64,000 nt of DNA from Eucalyptus grandis (GCF_016545825.1 NC_052621.1:38640687-38704686), one strand, 5' to 3'; shown: positions 25,630-37,356, numbered from the stretch's first letter. Notes: generated by a model not told the origin, from the sequence alone. Made by a program: numbers and translations.

Positions 25630-26039
25630 TGTCAAGGTCTAAGAGAATTTCTCGAACTCGCTCTTTCGAAAAGGTTAAAACTTTTTGGATGAAACTCAAG
25701 TAAAGATGAGAAAGAGTAAGATCACAGTATTCTAGGGTTTCAAAAGAACGCGTAGATGGAGAAGAAGAGTTTCAACAGTATATATAGCAGGTATGCGAAG
25801 CATCGTAATGAAAAAGTAAAAACTGCCTTTTTGAAAAATATGATAAACTACCTTTTTGAAAAATAATAACTGCCTTTTGAAAATGAACAATCGTCAATAA
25901 GATAGTTTCTAAAAACAAACTAGGCAAAAAGCAATTAAAGGATAACATACATTTTCAAAAAAATTGTTCAAAAATAACTTCACATTGAATTAGAAGAAAT
26001 TTACTTACAGTCGTAACAACTGGAAATTTTGAGTCTAAA

Positions 26040-27650
26040 CACCTTCAGACTTTACTCAGCAAGAGATAGAATGTTCAGTCTTGCACGAATAGATTCAAAT
26101 AAGCTTTTATCCAGTGGCTTTGTAAATATGTCTGCCAGTTGATTCTTTGAGTCAATGAATTGAATCAAAACCTCTCCATTCTGAACATGATCTCTAATAG
26201 AATGATGACATATTTCTATATGTTTTGCTCTTGAATGAAGAATTAGATTCTTTGTGAGATTGATGGCACTTGTGTTGTCGCATTTGATTTCAGTACATGA
26301 TTCTTCAATTCCAAAGTCTATTAGCTATTGCCTCATCCATAAGATTTGCGAATAGCAACTTCCAAGTGCCACATATTCCGCTTCAGCTATTGAAAGGGCT
26401 ATGGTACTCTGTTTTCTTGAAAACCATGTTGTTGCCGAGTAGTTGGCATGTACTGGAAGTGTTTTTTCTATCCATTTTATATCCTGCAAGATCTGCATCT
26501 AAATATCCAAGGAGAGTAAAGTCTCATTCTTTAAGATACCATAAACCTAGCTTTGGAGTAGTTGCAACGTATTTGATGATCCACTTTGCTGCACTGAGAT
26601 GAGATTCTTTGGGATTTGATTGAAATCTAGTACAAATACAAACACTAAACAAAATGTCAGGTCTAGATGCACTAAGGTAAATAAGTGATCCAATAATGCT
26701 CATGTACAGCTTTTGATCCACAGTCTTTCCTTCTTCATATTTATTTAGCTTTGAAGAACTTGACATAAGTGTCTTTGCCTTTTTGCAATTTTCCAATCCA
26801 AACTTCTTGATGAGATCTTTCGCATACTTCTCTTGGTGAATAAAAATTCCTTCATTTGACTGTTTTACTTGTAATCCCAAAAAGAAATTTAGCTCACCCA
26901 TCATACCATTTCAAATTCATCTTGCATGCATCTAGAAAATTTCTTGCATAGACTTTCATTAGGTGATCCAAAAATAATGTCATCAACATAAATTTGAACA
27001 GGTAGAAAATATTTACCTTCCTTTTTAATGAACAAGGTAGTATCTACTTTTCCTTTAACAAATCCATTTTGATTTAAGAAATTACTTAACCTTTTATACC
27101 AGGCTCGAGGTGCTTGCTTCAGATCATACAAAGCCTTTTTTAGTTTGTAGAGTGAGTTTGGCTTTCTTGGATCTTCAAAGCTAGGTGGTTGTTCCACATA
27201 GACTTCTTCTTGGATAAATCCATTTAGGAATGTGCTCTTTACATCCATTTGGAATAACCTGAAACTTTTATAGCAAGCAAAAGCAAGAAGTAATCTTATT
27301 GCTTCTAACCTTGCTACTGGTGCATAGGTCTCGTCATAGTCTATCCCTTCTTCTTGTGTATATCCTTTGGCCATGAGTCTTACTTTGTTCCTGATCACTT
27401 TTCCTTTCTCGTCTACTTTGTTTCTGAAAACCCATTTAGCTCAAATAATAGATTTACCTTTTGGTTTAGGAATTAACTCCCAAACATCATTGATGCTGAA
27501 TTGTCTAAGTTCTTCTTGCATAGCTTCAATCCAGCTTTCAACAGCCAAGGCTTCTTCTATACTTTTGGGTTCAATTTTAGAAATAAGTGCTAAAGCACTA
27601 GACTCTTCTCGCCTTTTGGATCTGATATGAATTCCTTCATCAATGTTGCC
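26040..27650 (-). pseudogene. pol: reverse transcriptase and RNase H (element D)
   Basis: The RT frame 27398-26901 (165 codons) carries [40 protein letters not shown] and the catalytic IYVDDIIFGSPNE (near 26985). The next frame (26904-26524) carries the downstream RT blocks from GELNFFLGLQVKQ to SASRPDILFSV. The two are linked by a single-base frameshift near 26905. RNase H runs to about 26050 with stops. Confidence 0.9.
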
Positions 27651-29110
27651 GTGATGAGTTTATTGGGATGACTAGACTTATACTTCCAATTGCTGGTAGA
27701 TTTGTGAGTATGTTCATCCTCTGCTTCAGTTGAATCTTTTGGTTCTTCTTGTTGTTGAATTTCAGGAGTCTGAACTTTTGTAGGGGAAGTAGACTTTGTA
27801 ACGTCTCGAGCAGGTTCAGTCTCTTCAAGTTAAGTCTCTATCACTTGATTCGTGTAGAGTCTTGAAACTTGATATTCATAGACTCTTCAACAGACTAAGT
27901 CTTTTTGTTGAATACTCCGTAGGCTTTGCTTCATGTTGAGTAGCCGAGGAAAATTCCCTCATTTGACTTTTCTTCAAACTTACCAGTTCGATCATTTGCA
28001 TTTTTCAAAATAAAGCACTTACAACCAAACACATGAAAATAAGAAACATTTGGCTTCTTTCCTTTAAACACTTCATAAGGAGTTTTCTCTAGAATACGCC
28101 TAAAAATACTGTTAATAATATAACAAGCTGTAGAAACTGCTTCAGCCTAAAAACGAGAAGAAATATTACTTTCAATTAAAATAGTTCTAGCCATTTCCTG
28201 TAATGATCTATTCTTTATTTTCACAACCCCATTTTGCTCTTAAGTATATGGCCATGAGAAAACATGTTGTAAACCAAACTCATCAAAAAAATTTGCAAAA
28301 TCTTGATTTTCAAACTCACCTACATAGTCTGTTCGTATGCTTGTAATAGCGTATCCTTTCTCATTCTGAATTTTCTTAGCAAACTTTGAAAAATGAGAAA
28401 ATGTTTCAAATTTACTTGCCAAGAAGAATACCCATGTAAAGCGAGAGTAATCATCCACGATTACTAAATAGTATTTCTTTCCACCAATACTTTGAGTTCC
28501 GATTGGTCCAAAAAGATCCATATGCTGAAACTGCAAAACTCGATTAGTAGACACTTGATTTATAGGTTTAAAAGAACTTCTAACCCGTTTACCCAAAATG
28601 CAAGGTGTGCATAATTCATATTTTTGATAAGCCAAATTGGGTAATCCACAAACGAGCTTCTTAGAGGAAATCTTGGCAATCTGCTTCATATTGACATGAC
28701 CAAGCTTTCAATGCCAAAGATTTTCTTCATCTTGAATAGAAATTAGACATTGAGAGCTTTCTGGTTTTATATCTAGTAGATAGATGTTTCCATGTCTTCA
28801 GGATTGAGATAATCTTTACTAGTTTCTGAGCAAATGCCTTCTTGGAAGTTGATCTTGAATCCAGTGTCGCGTAGTTGACTTATGCTGAGCAGATTATAGT
28901 TCAAGCCTTCCACCAAAGAAACGTTGTTGATTGTGAGACTTCCTATCTTCACAGTTCCATATCCAACGATTTTTCCTTTGCTGTTTCCACCAAAAGAGAC
29001 TTTTCCACCATTTATTTGAGTAAGCTTTATAAAGCAGTTTGAATTTCCTGTCATATGTCTCGAAAAGCCACTATCCAAATATCATTTGATCTTTTTCTTG
29101 ATAGTGACTT
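27651..29110 (-). pseudogene. pol: protease and integrase (element D)
   Basis: Protease at 29078-28860 has DSGFSRHM; the usual Cys of DSGCSRHM is Phe. A frame break lies in the GAG-pre-integrase region near 28790. The integrase frame 28689-28240 has HMDLFGPIG (first Asp) and RTDYVGEF (second Asp kept; HGG changed to YVG). A stop lies just before the region of the catalytic Glu. The C-terminal part runs to about 27650 with stops. Confidence 0.88.
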
Positions 29111-29129
29111 GCAGTTATAAGAAGATTTC

Positions 29130-30838
29130 AAGTTTTCTTTGATACCCATATTTTCTTGGGTCCAGGGGAGTTAGTTCCAAAAACAGTCTTTGCCCAATCT
29201 CTCTTAATAGGTCTCCAAACTTTAGGACAATCCTTCTCGAAATGTTCTGAGCTGTTACACTTTGAATATTTGAGAGCACTTCAGCCAACAAGTTTTACAA
29301 AAACTTTTTGAAAATGATTTTTGTAAAAGGTTTTTGTAGGTCTTTATTTGATTCTCTCTTTTACTTTTGGAAAATCAATTAAATTAATAGTTTCGGTGTC
29401 ATTCCTAAACCCGATTTGTTGAAATAAGGTCTTTGCATTGAAAATTTTTTATCTAGTTTTTCAGTTCCTTTTGAAAACTTCTTTGAAATATTTGAAATAT
29501 CTTCTTTCAAAAAGTTGTTTTTCTTCGAAGGAGAATCTACATTTTCTTTCAAAATAACAAATTTTTTGTTGAGATTTTCAAATTTTTCTTTCCAAGAAAT
29601 TTCCTATTGCTTCAGTATGGAATTTTCCTTCTTTAGTTCGGAAATTCTTTTAAGAGATACCTTGAGACTAAGACAAAGTTCATCAATATACTTTGAAACT
29701 TTAGCAGGAATTTTAAAATTACTAACCTTGATTTCCTTTTCTGAATCTAAGTATGAATCTGTTTCAGAATTTGAGTCTGATTCTGAATTTGCCATTAAAC
29801 AAATGTTGGCATATTCTTCATCACTCTCTTCACATTCAGTGTCGCTCCATGTCTCTGCTTTGAGAGCCTTTTTGAATTACTCTGTATTTCCCTTCTTTTT
29901 CTTCAATAAAGGACAGTTATGTTTGATGTATCATTTTTTCTTGCATTCAAAGCAAATCACATCTTTGTTGGTCTCATTGTCTTCAATTGATTTATTCTGA
30001 AATCTTTGAGTACTCTACTTCCTCCAATTGTACTTTCTTCCTTTTCTGTTTAACTTTCTGAACTTTCTAATCATGAGTGCTAGTTTTTCATCGTCCATGT
30101 CATCTTCTAAATATGTATCATCATCATCATTAGACTTTAAAGCAATTGACTTCTTACCTTTAGGATCTTCTTCCTCATTGATTTGTTCCACTTCATAGGA
30201 TTGAAGTATGCCCACTAGTTTATCTACTAAGAGAGGCATGATCCTTTGGGTTTCTCTTATTGAAGTCTTTATGTGATTCCAGTCTTTGGAGAGTCCTCGC
30301 AGTAACTTGTTGACTTTCATCTACCCTGAAATTGGTTGTACATGATATGTTAGACCATTCACAATTTCTGTGAAACGACTAAACATGTCAATAATGGATT
30401 CTCCTGGCTTCATCTTGAAGGCTTTATACTGTCCGAGTAGAATATTGATATTTGTTTCTTTAACTCGATCAGTTCCTTCATAGGTAACATGCAACCTATC
30501 CCAAACTTCTTTTGTTGTTTCACAAGATGAAATTCTATTATATTCAGTAGGAAATAAAGCACAATATAAGGAATAAATGGCTTTAGCATCAAAAGCTTGT
30601 CTCTTGGTTATTTCAGCTTGTGTCATTTCGCCAACATCCTCAGTCTCTTTTCCTCTTTTTAAAGTTGATGTGACTTTAGGAACAATTCCTTTTTCTCCAC
30701 ATCCCATTCCAGAGGATCTTTCGATCTTAGGAATGTTTTCATCTTGCTCTTCCATATGTTGTATTCCTTTCCATCAAAGCAAGGAGGTCTAGTGTTACTT
30801 TGACCTTCAATCAGTCTTGGAGCCAAAATACTAACCAT
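29130..30838 (-). pseudogene. gag (element D)
   Basis: The ATG is at 30838. Unlike A and E, codon 13 is CAA, not TAA. The capsid core (30755-30321, motif ALFPTEYNRISSCETTKEVW) is followed by an in-frame stop near 30320, then the basic/acidic linker (30320-30015). A CCHC knuckle near 29955-29900 is broken by a stop. A Ser/Asp-rich and coiled-coil-like region (29795-29604) follows. The gag end has a TGA near 29130. Confidence 0.85.
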
Positions 30839-30887
30839 AGATCTTTAGCATAAGAAGTAAAAACACTTCAACAGAATAAGCACACAA

Positions 30888-30899
30888 GCTCTGATACCA
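30888..30899 (-). other. Primer binding site of element D
   Basis: The plus strand reads GCTCTGATACCA, so the minus strand is TGGTATCAGAGC, the exact match for the initiator tRNA-Met 3' end. It sits two bases from the 5' LTR. Confidence 0.9.
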
Positions 30900-30901
30900 A
30901 T

Positions 30902-31863
30902 TGAAAGGGCTAATGAATACACCTAGAAGGGGGTGAATATGTGTAAATAAAGATTTTCGCAGGACTTAATGAAAGTAATTTGCTTTTAGAAGATGTTAGA
31001 CATAAAGCGTATTTCGACTTTAAGCAAATAAACAATCAGTATATAAAAGTACAAAGTTTAGGGAAAAGAGAATATGAACACAAAGTTTATAGTGGTTCGG
31101 TTTAGACCAAGCCTACGTCCACTCTCCTCGCTGACAGCCTATTGGCTGGATTCCACTAAGAATCAAAAGAGATGTTATAGCTTGTGATCTCAACTTTCAC
31201 GGTGATGAGTCTATCAAACTCTCACACAATCTCACTAAGAGTCTCTCTCTTTTGTGTACAATGTTTAGCTCAATGAATGAAAAAGCAAGTAACTAGAAAG
31301 CTTCGGACTTTGGAATTCTCTCTCAAGCACCATATCAAACAACCAAAAAGTTAATCCTTAAATACTCCTTCATGCCTTCTCGACCGTTGGCACTTTTCAA
31401 AGGAATTCTTCCAATCTACTCATTGGACATAATCGATTAAGGTGATCTCGAGTCGTTAGATAATTTGTGTTGAAAGCTCGTCAATCTTGATCGCCCATAC
31501 AAATCAAGATCTTGAGTTTCCATAAGTAGAACACTCCAAGTTTAGCTCGCCTTTCAAAGATCTTCATATCATAGTAGTTTCCAATAAGAATAATCAATCA
31601 AGTATATGCAAAATCCAGCTATAAGATCTTCCAATAATCACACGAAACCAAACTTCGAGGATAATCTTGCATCTGGATAATAATCCTTCATTTGGATAAG
31701 TCTTCATACTTCAGTTTGGAACTGTCAGTGAGGATAGACTTTGAGATTAAAATTTGGTGGCATGTCGGTCTTCAGACTTTGACGAAAAAGTCTTGAGATC
31801 TTCCGATATAGACTTTGGAAAGGTTTTGTCAACTTCCAAACAATAAATGAGTTTTCTCTAACA
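30902..31863 (-). repeat. 5' LTR of element D
   Basis: 962 bp, the same length as the 3' LTR and closely matching it. TATTTAA box (minus strand) at about 31358-31364. In this copy the hairpin arm reads TATGTGT (30938) instead of TAGGTGT. Confidence 0.93.
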
Positions 31864-33057
31864 AGTAGAAGCTGCAACAACATTGCAACGGGGGCAAACG
31901 GCGGAGCTTCGGGCTACCAAAGTCTCGATGGCACGGCGACATTGAACGGAAGCGATGTCGGTGCTTGGGTGCGAGCGCAGCGGGGGTCAGCAACTTCGGG
32001 CGTAGGCTCGGCGGGGAAGACATGTAGCGGTGCAGCAAGTTGCTAGTGCGCCGGCAACAACGGGCGGAAGCGACGGAGCGGTGCGATGGCGCAGCGAGGG
32101 GCTCTGTGAGTTGCGAAAGCCGGTGCAAGTGGCGGGTGCAAGGGAGGAAGACGACGCCCCTTTTCTTTTGCTTTTGTTTATTTTCCTTTTTTTCCTTGGT
32201 TTTTCTCTCTCTCCGGTCACACGTCTCCCTCACTCTGCTATTTTCCCCCTGCTGCTGTCCTCTCCCCAGCAGAAATCCTGCTGACTTCGACCCTTTCCCC
32301 TCTACCTTTTCCTTTTCATTTTCCTTTTGTTTGCTTTCTTTTGACTTTTCTTTGTTGCTCCTTCGAGACCCTCGACGAAGGAACCCAGCAAAAGGAAAAA
32401 GTTTCATCCCTTCTTATGTTTAAATTTTTGACCTAAAAAAAACAAGAGAAGAACCCTCCTTCGACATTATCCAATAAAAAAAAACCCCCCCATTATGTGG
32501 CCGTGTATTTCTATTGTGTGGCCCTCCATTCTTTCCTTGTCCAAGCGGCATTTTATAGTATGATCTCATTAGGGAAAGAAAATTTCCGCACGAAATCTCT
32601 ACTGACCATGCAATCTCTCTCATTTTAAGGCAAAAAATATATCGTTCAATATATCCTCCGAATGCAATATTCCTATTTGATTATTTTGATATTTCCTCTG
32701 AAATCTTCCAATCTACTGCGAAATATATCACTCAATGTATATATTGCATAAATATATGAAATGTTTACCAAATATTGGAAGAATATTACGAATCTTTTCT
32801 AGAAATATCAAATAAGTCAATTATTGGTCATTAGAGAACAACGGGCTTGGGCTAATTTGCTCTCTTCATGGGCTTAGCCTAACTCATCAAATTCAAGTTT
32901 TGAACTATCAAATCAAACCCATCTGCCACTAGTCCAATGTAAATGCAAATTATATGCTATGCAATTAATTAATTAATTTTTTGTAGGGGTTAAAATTAAT
33001 CCCTAATTTTTAATACAATAAATGACTAAACAGGTAGCCAAAATTTAGGTGTCAACA

Positions 33058-33613
33058 TCTGCTTCTGCAGTTGAAAGTGCCACAGTACTTTGCTTCCTTG
33101 AGAACTAAGATACCAACATATTTCCCAGCAGTTGACAAGTGCCAGATGTGCTTTTCCTATCGACTTTACAACCTGCTAAATCAACATTTGAATATCCAAT
33201 AAGAGTGAAATCTCATTCTTTTGGATACCACAAACCCAGCTTTGGATAGGTCGCAACATATTTAATAATGCGTTTTACAGCACTTAGATGAGATTCCCTA
33301 GGGTCAAACTGAAATCTCGCACACATGCATACACTGAATAAAATATTAGGTCTAGAAGCAGTAAGGTAGAGAAGTGAACCGATCATGCTTCTGTATAGCT
33401 TCTAATCTACTTTCTTCTCATCTTCATCCTTGTCCAGTTTCGAAGAACTTGACATTGGAGTCTTTGTTTTCTTGCAATTCTCTAACCCAAATTTCTTAAT
33501 GAGATTTTTGGCATATTTTTTCTTGGTGAATGAATATACCTTTCTTCGATTGTCTCACTTGCAATCCTAGAAAGAAAGTTAACTCACCCATCATGCTTAT
33601 CTCGAATTCATCT
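33058..33613 (-). pseudogene. RT/RNase H fragment of element C, far side of insert F
   Basis: The minus strand encodes the end of RT and the start of RNase H. Recognisable are blocks matching D's SASRPDILFSV and RNase H beginning (positions 26360-26900 of D). It abuts insert F at 33057 and ends at 33613 in the block that in D reads QDEFEM, just after the catalytic YVDD region, which is lost. Beyond it the sequence is copia G2. Confidence 0.85.
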
Positions 33614-35420
33614 GAAGGTGTTAGGTAAGGACAATTTGGATGTTGAAATGTTACCTATATGACTAACTATCATATGTGAGTTATCGATTGTATGAATAAT
33701 AGGTACTTGTCAAGTGAATGATTTTGACTTAAATAAGTTGGAGTTGGAAGTCATGTGATTACAACAAGCAAAATCAAAAAATCGTGAATCAGGAGTACTT
33801 AAAATTACTGACAAAGTAGAAGTGCTAGGGACTGTTGAGTGAGAAGTACCAGATTCTCAAAGAATTGAATGAAGATCTTCTAATGATAGAGTCACGGATG
33901 AGTCTTTGGTAGAACCCTCAACAATAGTAGTAGTGGATTGACATCCAAGTTGAGGTGGACCTTTATACTAGGATTGATTTTTTGTCTCTATAGGTTGCTT
34001 AGGTTGTTGTCGATAATAATTGGATGCAAGATGACTAGATCGATGACAATTTGTACAATACTATTTGCATGAGGAGAAAGAACCAAGAGTGGCAAGCACC
34101 ATGTCTTTAGGTGAGGACAAATGGCATCGCACCTTTATGGCAAGTTGAATCTTCTTAGCCTACAACTTGGAGACAACTGCCTCAAGATGAGGCAACGGAT
34201 CTTGATGTAGAAGTGAAGCTCTCATATGTTCAAATCCATCATTAAGCACCGTAAAAAATTACATAACACCCATGCGATCACTATATTCAGCAAACTTGCG
34301 AGCATCAGAATCTGCATCCCATTGTAGTTTAGAAAATGCTACTTGATCCTAGATAGCATGCATGGAGGATCAAAAATCATTAGATTGACCTGTCTCCCAA
34401 TGCATGTGATGCAGATTCCCTGATGATTGCTTCTTATGGGCAATATGTGAAGTGGAATATCAACTAGCAAAAAGATCCTATGTTTCCAAGTTTGATTGAA
34501 GGAATCAAAGTGTTTTGAACCACGTAAGGATTTGTTGATTCTTGCTATTCCAGGCATCCAAATGTTCATTAAATTTCTCCTTAGTTTCACAAGTACTCTA
34601 AGTAGGTGCATGAGTACCACCAATGATGTAAAAATGGTGGATATTTCTTGAGCCCTTAATATGCAATATAGTAGTATTCTACAATGAGTTTGAAGAAAAC
34701 CGGTACTTGTAGAGCTATTATGGATAAAATCAGGCCAAAAATAGATTTAGGAAGTCAAACCTAATGAAAAACACTAGGAATTGGTCTAAAACAAGTACCG
34801 GTTGGAAAGATATGCAAACCAGTCTGGTTAATACTGGTCAACGTATGGTCAACGCCAATCAACAGTTGGTCAGCGCAGTCAATAGTCACGATCAGAGGTA
34901 GATGTGGCAATCACGTGTCAACGACGTGGCTGAAATGTGGTGCTAACATGGCGACTGACGTCGATTGGTCAACAAGCTCCGTGGATCACACGAGAGGCAC
35001 ATGGCGCATGAAGTTGACTCGCAAAGATGGCCAATGGTGCATGTGGCATTGGATCACAATAATCTTCCTAGATCCTAAATTGCCAGTGGGTGGAGAAGTG
35101 GATAGTGGTGTTGATTTGCCGAAGTAGGATACCGAAGTGTCAGAATAGCACCGAAAGTTGTTGGGGCGGTGAATTTGAGACATGGTGGCAAATGGTGGAG
35201 CATGTTGCGGCAAATGGCAATGAAATTTCTGGGTCGGGCTCTTTTGAGGGCGATGAGTATGATAGTGGTGTCAATATTGCAAAAGAAACAAAAGAAAGTG
35301 GCATAAAAGCCCTCAATGGTAGCGAGTTTGACCAAATATTAATACCAGCGCAGCTAACATAATTTTGCCGCAACCACCACCTTTTAATATTCAATGAGGC
35401 GCTTCCTCAATCTATAATGT
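33614..35420 (-). pseudogene. Copia remnant G2: gag to protease, minus strand
   Basis: Read on the minus strand: N-terminal gag region (35400-35100), gag core, a CCHC-like knuckle (CTNCHRSSHLASN, near 34030-34060), then a protease-like stretch (CCNHMTSNSNLF near 33740-33770, followed by VSHIGNISTSKLSLPNTF near 33620-33670). The order and motifs are those of a copia Gag-Pol of a non-Sirevirus family. It parallels G1 over 33844-35420. The right end stops just before the place where G1 has its primer binding site; the left end is fused to C. Full of stops. Confidence 0.72.
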
Positions 35421-35685
35421 GTCGCCCAGTACGCCACTCTCTATTCAAGTTATCTTAGTCTCTTTCGTATTATCATGCAAGCGAAAGACATTAATTATTT
35501 TAAGCATTTATAACATGAATTATGCATAAATGAGTACTCACAATTACTAATCGTAAGCATTTATAACATGAATTATGCATAAATGAGTACTCACAATTAC
35601 TAATCGAAAGTAAGGGAAAGATTCAGGTGGTGATGCAAGTGCGCAATGAGCATAGTAGCCCCCTCGGGCATGCTTCTTGTACAAC
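35421..35685. other. Unassigned flank with a tandem duplication
   Basis: No coding region is recognised. It begins TGTCGCCCAGTACGCC, directly after the G2 homology ends, and contains the 53-bp duplication at 35501-35606. Its last eight bases (TGTACAAC) form the left target duplication of the hAT element. Confidence 0.5.
35501..35606. repeat. Perfect 53-bp tandem duplication
   Basis: The unit starting TAAGCATTTATAACATGAAT and ending AATTACTAATCG occurs at 35501-35553 and again, without any change, at 35554-35606. It is not part of a longer array. Confidence 0.95.
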
Positions 35686-35947
35686 TAGAGGTGTCAAAAT
35701 GGGTACACAACCCATTTATGAACCCATATGTGTTTAAATGGGTGGTTAATGGGTCAAGCCTTATTTCCCAAAGCACCCATAATGGGTTCTAAAAATAAAG
35801 AGACTGAAGTATATGGGTCTTAAATGAGTTTAATCTAAACTCATCTAAGATCCATTTATCAACACATTAAAAAAGCCAAGGATGGACGCTACGATTACTC
35901 TCCCAATCTCCCTCTTCGTTTCCATACCTTCGACCTCTAGAGAGAGA

Positions 35948-36004
<57 letters not shown>

Positions 36005-36804
36005 CATCAGCTGGTTCCATCGCACTGATTGAGAGACCCCTCTCGGTTTCTCTTCATTTTCTCGCTTAACCTCATCTTCTCCTCCTCCTCCTTCTGCCAT
36101 CAGTCGCCGTCGCCGCTGTCGCCACCGCCTTCGCTGTCCCTGGAAAGTAGAGGGAGTGGTGGGGTAGAAAGAGAGAGAATTTTCCAGAAAGCGGGGGCAA
36201 TCGAATTCACTCGCAAAAACGATTGCGCTTTGATTGAGCGGATCTATGGATCTAAGAGGCCCTCGACCAATCGCCCCCATGTGCTTTGTCGCCATTCCTT
36301 GATCTTAGCATTTGTGTATCATCAAATATGGACTCCACACACATTTTGTCAAATCCATTTTAAAAACAAGTTTAAATGGGTCATAAATGGGTTGCTTAGC
36401 ATTTTATTTATTTTTCGGTCGGTGGATGCTTAGCGATTTAATGGGTTTTAAATAGGTTGGCCAGCGAACCTCTCTGGATGTAGAAGAAAAAAAAAGGAAA
36501 AGAAAGAAAAATAAAAATAAAAAATAATATTTTTTGAAAAATTATAAAAAAAAAAATTATTGATTAGATTTGTTTTGCTTGGAAATATTTTAGTAATATA
36601 ATATTTAAAAAAAAAAACATAAGAATAATTTTCCTAAATTTGGTTAAATATGAAAATATTTTATTAATATGGGTCGGGTCAAGTATAAGTCAGAAAATTT
36701 ACATTAGGCATAAATGGGTCATAAATGAGTTAATGAATCAATTTGGGTCGGACTACTAATGACCCAACCCAAACCTGACCCGACCCATCTGTTTAATAGC
36801 TCTA
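35686..36804. mobile_element. hAT-type non-autonomous transposon
   Basis: The element starts TAGAGGTGTCAAAATGGGT and ends ACCCATCTGTTTAATAGCTCTA, an imperfect inverted repeat with the TAGAG ends common in plant hAT elements. It is flanked by a perfect 8-bp duplication TGTACAAC (35678-35685 and 36805-36812), the hallmark size for hAT. At 1119 bp it has no transposase. The outer parts are rich in ATGGGT and TGGGTC words. The middle (about 35880-36300) is different: an (AG)n run and a GC-rich stretch that may be captured DNA. Confidence 0.92.
35952..36001. repeat. (AG)25 microsatellite inside the hAT element
   Basis: An uninterrupted run of about 25 AG units. It produces a Ser/Leu repeat in spurious minus-strand frames. 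Confidence 0.95.
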
Positions 36805-37356
36805 TGTACAACCAAGCAAAGAGCTACTCTAGGAGAATCAAAAGAGTACTCCACTCCCTATCCACCACCACGTGAATGTCCCACAGCTACCATCATCCTT
36901 CGCCACTTCTAATCACATTCCAAGCCAAAAAGTTACGATTGCGTTACCCCAAAATTGGTTTCCCCCCAAATAAGTAGGCCATCTCCAGCTACTACTTCCG
37001 TTGTTGCCTCCCTTGCTACCACTGCCATCAATTGGAAATGGGATTGGTCCTACCAGTCTCCTGCCCACCAGCACGCAAAGCGCTACAAAGCGACACATAA
37101 CAAGACCCTTTGAAGATTTTATATCCATAAAAAAGTGTGGCAGTATATCTCACAAACACCATTGATGGAAAAGTCGGGTCCGTGAAATCATACAAATCAT
37201 CCATAAAATCTACAGGTCTACCATAGCAAAAGGTGGAAGATGTAGGAGTCAAACATGGCTAAAGATCTGTAAAAACAACAAAAGTGAGATATTGCTCAAC
37301 AAGAGAAATAGTTATCTCATAAACCAATTGATCAATCAACACTCGATTCCTAGGAC
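36805..37356. other. Possible host DNA with unrecognised open frames
   Basis: This is the only sizeable stretch I could not attach to a transposon. On the minus strand two overlapping frames (37252-37028 and 37128-36913, 74 and 71 codons) contain TFCYGRPVDFMDDLYDF and FPIDGSGSKGGNNGSSSWRW. Codon use is less AT-rich than in the surrounding elements, and the two frames could be one broken exon. I do not recognise the protein. It ends where the 3' LTR of H starts. Confidence 0.3.

Larger units (their letters stand above)
22097..31863 (-). mobile_element. Complete Sirevirus-type copia D, minus strand
   Basis: Both LTRs (22097-23058 and 30902-31863) are 962 bp, with primer binding site and polypurine tract in the right places. 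Order on the minus strand: gag, protease, integrase, RT, RNase H, env-like. The flanks are AGCAG (22092-22096) and AGTAG (31864-31868), a 5-bp duplication with one change. All coding regions have scattered stops, so the element is structurally complete but inactive. Confidence 0.93.
20174..33057. mobile_element. LTR-like insert F, split by Sirevirus D
   Basis: It begins TGTCGCAACC and ends GGTGTCAACA, and sits between near-identical 5-bp sequences (TCTAC at 20169-20173 and TCTGC at 33058-33062) within the RNase H gene of C. Without D (22097-31863) it is about 3.1 kb. It holds no recognisable gag or pol: there is an AT-rich part (20230-21540), a GC-rich part (21560-22090 and 31869-32120) and an AT-rich end. 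The GGGAGCCGCCACT motif near 20304 recalls LTRs of the gypsy TAT group (from memory). A solo LTR is the simplest reading; a large non-coding derivative is the alternative. Frames inside 31829-32407 are low complexity. Confidence 0.6.
15867..33613 (-). mobile_element. Sirevirus-type copia C, minus strand, 5' half missing, split by F
   Basis: Reading on the minus strand from the right: RT fragment (33613-33058), then RNase H (20168-19844) after a 12.9 kb insertion, the env-like ORF (19470-17342), a polypurine tract and the 3' LTR (15867-16861). The RT/RNase H frame is cut at 20173 and continues at 33058, flanked by a near-perfect 5-bp duplication (TCTAC and TCTGC). Everything 5' of the RT centre (5' LTR, gag, protease, integrase) is gone: at 33613/33614 the sequence switches to copia G2. 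Confidence 0.87.

Noticed and set aside
31829..32423. Open frames of 192 (minus) and 127 (plus) codons
   Set aside because: They start partly within the LTR of D and run into the GC- and CT-rich part of F; composition is low complexity and they cross an element border.
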